Assembly: GCA_002179805.1 (NCBI GenBank)
Contig: NAVB01000377.1
Coordinates: 1-64,000 of the forward strand
Direction: 5' to 3'
Length of the DNA stretch: 64,000 bases
Source: Acanthamoeba lenticulata
Lineage: Eukaryota > Discosea > Longamoebia > Acanthamoebidae
Below, in pieces: positions 59,001 to 64,000 of the stretch. The translations under genes and the position numbers were made by a program. Every line of letters begins with the position of its first letter. Position 1 is the stretch's first letter. Below the pieces are notes generated by a model, which saw nothing but the letters and a program-made list of their open reading frames with translations, was not told the DNA's origin and searched no databases.

Positions 59001-62000
59001 TGAGCCCGGCTGAGCTGATGACGTGGGGCGGCGGGAGGGCGGACAACAGGGGAGGAACGAACCCATGTTCCAAGTGGCGCTGAAGACGGAGATGCTCTCC
59101 TGGAGGTGGTGGTCGGGCTGCGAGGGCAGGGCCAGCTTGGGCGAGTCGCCGCCCTCGCTGAGGGTGATGTCGACCAGGACCGGCGGCGGGAGGTGCATCG
59201 TCGGCGCCATCCCCATGGAGCGCTGGATGCCGGTCACCACCTGAATGAACTGCTCGCGCGCTGCAACAACGAGAAAGGGCACGGCCAGGCCCAGAGTCGT
59301 CAGCCAAACTCGGGTCCTGCGCCGAGGCCAGGCCAAGCGCACCGTCAACAGAGCTGAAGATGTAGTCGTAGGTGCGGGCCGACGTATCGAAGAGGAGCTT
59401 GAGGGCGCGGTTGTAGCTAAAGTCGCGGATGATCTGCTCGAGCGACGAGAGCGCGTACTCCTTCTTGCTGAACATGGGCAGCACGTAGGACACGATCTTG
59501 CCGCCGCTGTCCCCGGTCGGGCTGACCTCGAGGACGGCCGCCAGCCGCAGCTTCTTGCGCGTGCTTGTCTCCGCCGTCGGGTCGATCACAGGCGAGTAGA
59601 CCAGGTACACGGGGAACTTGAACACCCCATCCGTGTACATCCGAGCTCCCTTGGCTGCAAACAATTTCATAATTGTTAATAAATCATTACATAAATTTTC
59701 AAAGTTATCAAATTAAAAAATTAAAAAATTAAAAAAAAACAAAAGAAGAGAACAGTACTGGCGATAAAGTAGCTGTTGCTTGCGCTGTCGTATTGGAAGA
59801 GCTCGTCGTAGCGGCGTCGTTCGATCTGGAACCGGCCCAGGAAGAGGTCGGACGAGATCTGCTTCTCCTCGTCCTTGAAGTTCTTGTTCATGAACCGCTT
59901 CGTCGAGTTGACGCCGTCGGTGATTGTCCCGCGCACGCTGCGGCGGCCTGTCCGCGTGTAGTCGGTCTTGAGCGCGCCGGTGCCGGTGTACTGCTTGCTC
60001 ATGATGTCGGCGTTGTCGGCCCACACGTTCTTGAGGAGCGAGTCCAGCGCGGGCACCTCGTCGATGCGCATGAAGGACAGGATGCCCAGCTTCTCCAGCT
60101 GCACCTGCAGCAGCATCCGGGCCAGCGTGCTCTGCACGACGTTGGTGCGGTCAAGGCAGTCGATGCAATTGGTCCGGACCACGCCCTCCTGCGAGGTCAG
60201 CAGCTTGCCCTCAGCGTCCACCAGGGTGTACCTGCGACCGCGGACCAGTAGCCTGCGTCAGAGCCCTGGCAGGCCTCTCTGACAACCTCCGCGAAGGAAG
60301 CGGGAGCGTACCGGAACCGATCCACGAAGGGCTGGGCCTCGTTGGTCAGCAGCTGCAAGTTCTCGTACCGCATGTTCTTGCACACCTCGTGGAAATCAAA
60401 CGCGATATAACTGCAGAAAGACGAAATGAATGTTATTATTTGTTATTATTTTGTCTTTTTAAATGTAACAAAATAAATAAAAAGAGACGTACTGGATGTC
60501 CGGATGGTCCAAGAGCCGGACCTGGGTTTCGTAGGCCTCGCCCACGTCGCGTTCGTTGCCCCGCTGGTCGATGAGGTTGACCAGGAGCTGCTTGCCGTAG
60601 CATCGCATCTGCTCGTCAAAATGGGCCCGGAACGCTTGACGCTAGTAACGAGGAGAGCACATGAGCCTTTCTTCAGGGCAGGCATCAATAAATAAACTTA
60701 AAAAAAAAAAAATCAACTTACCGCGAAAAGCGAGTGCTGGACAGAGGGCTTGGGCTTGAGGCCCTTGCCCTTCTGGTGCCAGATCACGGGGATGGAGCCG
60801 CGGGTCTGCACGAACGCCGACTGCATCTTATTGTAGACGACGATCTGCTCGGTCTCCACAAAATTGGCGACCCGTCCCTTTGGGTCTGCACCTCGTGTCT
60901 GATATCGCGCGCCTGCACAACACGCAATCAACAATTTAAATATCAAAAATACACCAACAAATAAAAAGTGATTATAAATAAGAAAAAGAATAAGAAAAAT
61001 CAAAGAGACGCACCTGTGCGGAAACACGATCGGCGGGACATGAGGATGTAGTCAAAGATGAGACCACCGACCTCGCACACCTCGACGTGGATGAATCCAT
61101 CCATAACCGGCAAAATCCACTCGTCCAGCTGCCCAAAACCCCCCAACAAGTTGCACGCAGAGAGTCAGCCACCAGGCCAAAGGCCTTGAGCTGAAAAGGT
61201 GATGGCATGACAGGCGAACCTGGGCCTCGATGAAGCTGCGCGAGATGTGCTTGTTCCAGAAGAATCGGTCGTCGACCCGCTGCCACAGCGGGCGCTGCTG
61301 TTCCTCCGGGGTCATGTTCACAATGTGCTGCACGCGTCGCGTGATGTCGTAGTCGAAAGAGAAGTAGAACTCGGACTGGTCCAAGAAGTTGTTCAGGTTC
61401 TTCAGGTACTCGCGCTCTTGTCGCCGCTACGAGTGAAGAAAGAAGAACAAGAAGAGGGAGCATAAGGGCAAGCAGTTGTGGTGATGATCGTCAGGGCTGA
61501 CGGTGCGCACCTCTTCCTCGCTCCAGTATTCGCACTGGCGGGGGATGGGGACCACCAGAGCCTTGGCCATCTTGTAGATGGCGGTATTCTTGATGTAGCC
61601 CACCTCCTGGCGCTCGCTGACGACCACCAGAAACAGACCTGCAAGGGACGCCCCATCGCACGTTCAAGGGTCAGTACCACGCCAAGCAGGGGTCAGGGAA
61701 CAAGAAGGAAGCGGGTACCCGTGATGAGCTGCACCACACCGAGCACACCAAAAACCTCGCGGGACAAAAGGGGATCAAAATTGATGCCTTGATGAGTTGG
61801 ATGTTGGCCAGGCGGGAAGCAAAGCAACAGTTAGTTTGAAACAAGACTCGGCATGCCGCGGCCTGTGCGAGGGAGCGTACTGGTGGCGGGATTGCCCTGA
61901 ATCCGTTCAATGATGAGATTCGGTATCATTTTGCTTCCCCCATGAGTATTGAGTTTAACCGATGACGCCTTTGACACACATTCTAAAACGATGCAGCTCT

Positions 62001-62067
62001 CACTCTGATGTAACAGAAATCGTTCATGCGGTCGGAACGAGCTTTTCTTGATCGCCGGTTTTTCCAT
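56051..62067 (-). CDS. Sac-domain phosphoinositide phosphatase with degenerate 5-phosphatase and C2 domains (synaptojanin-like)
   Basis: Starts [20 protein letters not shown]. The Sac domain spans about 61900-59760: [44 protein letters not shown] and the catalytic loop [16 protein letters not shown] (C-x5-R-T intact). It is followed by a 5-phosphatase-like domain (about 59110-57890) beginning FSATWNMG and [13 protein letters not shown]. In this domain the catalytic Glu after VGVQ is Asn, the HLAA His motif reads VNTKRRD, and WxGDxNYR reads FWMGDISPV, so it looks inactive. Next come a C2-like domain ([41 protein letters not shown]) and a long Pro/Ser tail ending DDLLS. It is probably a membrane-trafficking lipid phosphatase. 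Confidence 0.82.
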
Positions 62068-62297
62068 CTGTTCTAAACCACCAAGAGAAGCGAAGAAGGC
62101 CTCGATTTAAGCCTTCAAGCTGGTGTGTTGTAGCTCCACGATGGCGAAGTGTCGATTGTTTTGGCCGTGGTGCTGCAGCTCACAGTGTTTGCCAACTATT
62201 TGAAAAATGCAAGAGTCAAGATGGAATTTTCAAAATAGCTAAGAAATTCAATTACTTCAAGTGCCTTTTGTTTTCGAAGAAGAAGCCGGGCACGAAG

Positions 62298-63257
62298 ATG
62301 GAAGGAGGCCAACGGCGGGTGTATAGGTGCCGCAAGTGCGGGCAGCCAAAGAAAGGGCATGTGTGCTCCGCTGGCGATGACTTGCCCACCGGGTCAGTTG
62401 TTAAATCTCGCCCGAAGACGAAAGAGCAGCAACCGGTCGAGGAGCAGGAAGAAGAACAGCAGACACTGGAAGAGCACACACCGCTGCCCAGCTACTTTGT
62501 AGTGCTTGACTTGGAGGCCACATGCGATGAAGACTGGAATCGCAACTTCTACCCTCAGGTCTGCAGCTGCCCCTCCTATGTTCGTTCAAACGTTTGCGGG
62601 CAACATGCTGATGCTGGGGTGCAGGAGATCATCGAGTTCTCAGCCGTGCTTTGGAACAGTGACACTCACGAGACCGAAGACTCGTTTCAAGTCTACGTGA
62701 AGCCAGAAGTGCATCCTATTCTGACTCCCTTCTGTTGCGACCTCACCGGCATCCACCAAGAATGGGTTGACAATGGTGCCTTGCCCTTATGTGATTTGGC
62801 GTGGATGTCTTCTTTGTTGTGCATGCATCGACTCACAGCACCCTCGGGAACAGGCGTCTCGCTCAAGGAGTGTCTGGAGCTCTTTCACGTGTGGCTCGAA
62901 CGACATGACCTCCTCCGACCAGACCTGCAAGGCAGCTCGACAAAACCCGCGTTCTGGCTGGCGACGTGGAGCGACTGGGATCTGGGGACCATGCTCGAGA
63001 CCCAGTGCATCCGGACGTGCCTCGACAAGGAGCCCTACTTCGCCCGGTGGGTCGACCTCAAGCAGCTCTACATGCGCTACTACAGCAAGAAGTTCCGCGT
63101 GAAGCTGTCCGAGGCCGTCAGCAGCCTCGGGCTTGCGTGGGAGGGCGAAGAGCACTGCGCGCTCGATGACTGTCGCAACACCAGCCGGCTGCTGGGCAAG
63201 ATCATCGCGCATGGACATCCTGTTTACCTCACTTCCTCTTTGCCTCAAGGCCCCTAA
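62298..63257 (+). CDS. second ERI-type DEDDh 3'-5' exonuclease with an N-terminal zinc knuckle
   Basis: The start is ATG 62298 (MEGGQRRVYRC). The N-terminal YRCRKCGQPKKGHVC is a C-x2-C-x6-H-x-C knuckle. Exo I is FVVLDLEATCDEDW; intron 1 (about 62557-62623) joins YPQ to EIIEFSAVLW; then VYVKPEVHPILTPFC, DLTGIHQEWVDN and intron 2 (about 62773-62838). Exo II is ATWSDWDLGTM and Exo III is GEEHCALDDCRNTSRLL. All DEDDh residues are present. It is closer in sequence to canonical ERI1/ERI2 (DLTGI) than the 46667-47703 copy. A role in RNA 3'-end trimming or silencing is inferred. The gene is divergent from the Sac gene. Confidence 0.87.
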   Translation: MEGGQRRVYRCRKCGQPKKGHVCSAGDDLPTGSVVKSRPKTKEQQPVEEQEEEQQTLEEHTPLPSYFVVLDLEATCDEDWNRNFYPQVCSCPSYVRSNVCGQHADAGVQEIIEFSAVLWNSDTHETEDSFQVYVKPEVHPILTPFCCDLTGIHQEWVDNGALPLCDLAWMSSLLCMHRLTAPSGTGVSLKECLELFHVWLERHDLLRPDLQGSSTKPAFWLATWSDWDLGTMLETQCIRTCLDKEPYFARWVDLKQLYMRYYSKKFRVKLSEAVSSLGLAWEGEEHCALDDCRNTSRLLGKIIAHGHPVYLTSSLPQGP

Positions 63258-63377
63258 AGTGCTTCAACCTCGAACAACCGCGAAAGAAGTTGATGTGTGC
63301 TGATGTGTTGAACAAAGAGAAAACGAGCGAAAGTGTCAAAGAAAAGAGAAGATTAAAAGCGTGGTGACGTCGCACAG

Positions 63378-64000
63378 ATGGGAGCGAGTGCTTCGACACC
63401 GCTGAGTGCTGTGGTGCGCCAGCTCGAGCACTTGACTGGCGATAGCCAATTTGCCGCTGTTGATGCAACCAACGGGGAGGTGAGCCCGTGGACAGAGCTC
63501 TTCCACACAATTCAGCAGCTTCCACCCAAGCTCCACGTTAGCTCGAGTGATGTGACGCAAGCAACGCAAGCCCTCTGCCTCGCAATGAGTACCATCCTCC
63601 ATCCTCTTGTGCAATTTATTTGCCATATCGCAAATGAAAGCGATGAGTACCTGACTTTGCCCACTTGCACAACAGCACTCAACAACCCTCGGACAAAGAA
63701 CTTCCACCGCCTGGTGCAGTACGTGGTGCACCTCTTGGACAAGGCCAAGCAGGGCGGTGTGCCAGAGGCTCCCACGGCGGACCCACCACCCCCATCAACA
63801 ACTACAACCGCGACGGTGGAAGACAACCCGGCCACACTGCGCAACGGCCTCTACCTCGTGCGCACCTTCACGAAGCACTTCATCGAGACAGCCGACCCTC
63901 TTAGCCTCGCCACCCAGCTCTGCTGCGCTGGCGATGGCAGCGCGCCCGCGGAGGTCAAGATAACCGCCCTGCTCGTGGACGCGCTGATGGACTATTGCGC
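63378..64000 (+). CDS. DYM: dymeclin, N-terminal part (3' partial)
   Basis: ATG 63378 opens a frame that stays open to the window end (207 residues). It starts MGASASTPLSAVV, an N-myristoylation consensus as in human dymeclin. LNNPRTKNFHRLVQYVVHLL and NGLYLVRTFTKHFIE resemble conserved dymeclin segments (NNPRTGN in human). A Pro/Thr-rich insertion (DPPPPSTTTTATVE) separates them. Dymeclin is a peripheral Golgi protein needed for Golgi organisation. No intron is needed in the visible part, unusual in this window. It ends at the window edge. Confidence 0.72.
   Translation, partial: MGASASTPLSAVVRQLEHLTGDSQFAAVDATNGEVSPWTELFHTIQQLPPKLHVSSSDVTQATQALCLAMSTILHPLVQFICHIANESDEYLTLPTCTTALNNPRTKNFHRLVQYVVHLLDKAKQGGVPEAPTADPPPPSTTTTATVEDNPATLRNGLYLVRTFTKHFIETADPLSLATQLCCAGDGSAPAEVKITALLVDALMDYC

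Noticed and set aside
1..64000. A nutrient-signalling gene cluster (Roco, CASTOR, Ras, RalGAP, CBS protein)
   Set aside because: Genes are on both strands, interspersed with unrelated genes and individually spaced; nothing shows co-regulation, so co-occurrence is more likely chance.

Overview
This is a GC-rich, intron-dense eukaryotic nuclear segment with short intergenic gaps (about 35 to 650 bp), many short introns that often begin GTACG, and A/C-rich leaders. The gene content (a Roco kinase of the Pats1 type, an amoebozoan-like Ras, CASTOR-like ACT proteins, a RalGAP-alpha homologue) and a dispersed 5S rRNA gene almost identical to the Acanthamoeba 5S I remember point to Acanthamoeba or a close relative. 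That assignment is from memory, not from a search.

Layout. 1-9364 (+) is the 3' part of a giant Roco protein: a catalytically dead myotubularin domain, leucine-rich repeats, Roc GTPase, COR, an apparently intact protein kinase and a Ser/Pro tail. 9489-14278 holds a GNAT-cupin fusion, a small unknown protein with a TATA box, and a MORN-repeat protein. 14314-19440 holds a four-helix membrane protein, a four-CBS-domain protein, a GST-like gene broken by a +1 frameshift at CTT TGA C, and a CASTOR (arginine sensor) homologue. 19709-30401 (all -) holds a Ser/Gln-rich regulator-like protein, an ankyrin plus DGAT1/SOAT acyltransferase fusion, a CCCH-F-box-LRR protein and an F-box plus methyltransferase fusion. 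30586-37664 holds Ras, a GTPase with a zinc ribbon, a mitochondrial-looking membrane protein, a small ACT protein and a dual-specificity phosphatase. 37914-38043 is a 5S rRNA gene copy with an 11-nt insertion and two broken terminal-helix pairs. 38173-47703 holds a His/Lys-rich unknown protein, RalGAP-alpha and an ERI1-type exonuclease. 47852-55568 holds an L-arabinokinase-N-domain-like glycosyltransferase, an ADP-ribosylglycohydrolase, a two-SAM-domain protein, a rhodanese and a small Pro-rich protein. 56051-62067 (-) encodes a Sac phosphatase joined to a degenerate inositol 5-phosphatase and a C2 domain. A second ERI-type exonuclease and the 5' part of a dymeclin gene close the window.

No operon logic applies. 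Small GTPase and phosphoinositide signalling and nutrient sensing recur (Roco, Ras, RalGAP, CASTOR, Sac/5-phosphatase, myotubularin, CBS/AMPK-gamma-like), but the genes are separate transcription units on both strands, so I read this as co-occurrence rather than a cluster. The most unusual points are two independent pseudophosphatase domains inside multidomain signalling proteins, the GST frameshift at a sequence matching a classic +1 slippery site, and the altered 5S rRNA gene. No transposons, tRNAs or CRISPR arrays were seen. Most exon joins were inferred by eye, so gene ends are firmer than every internal splice site.
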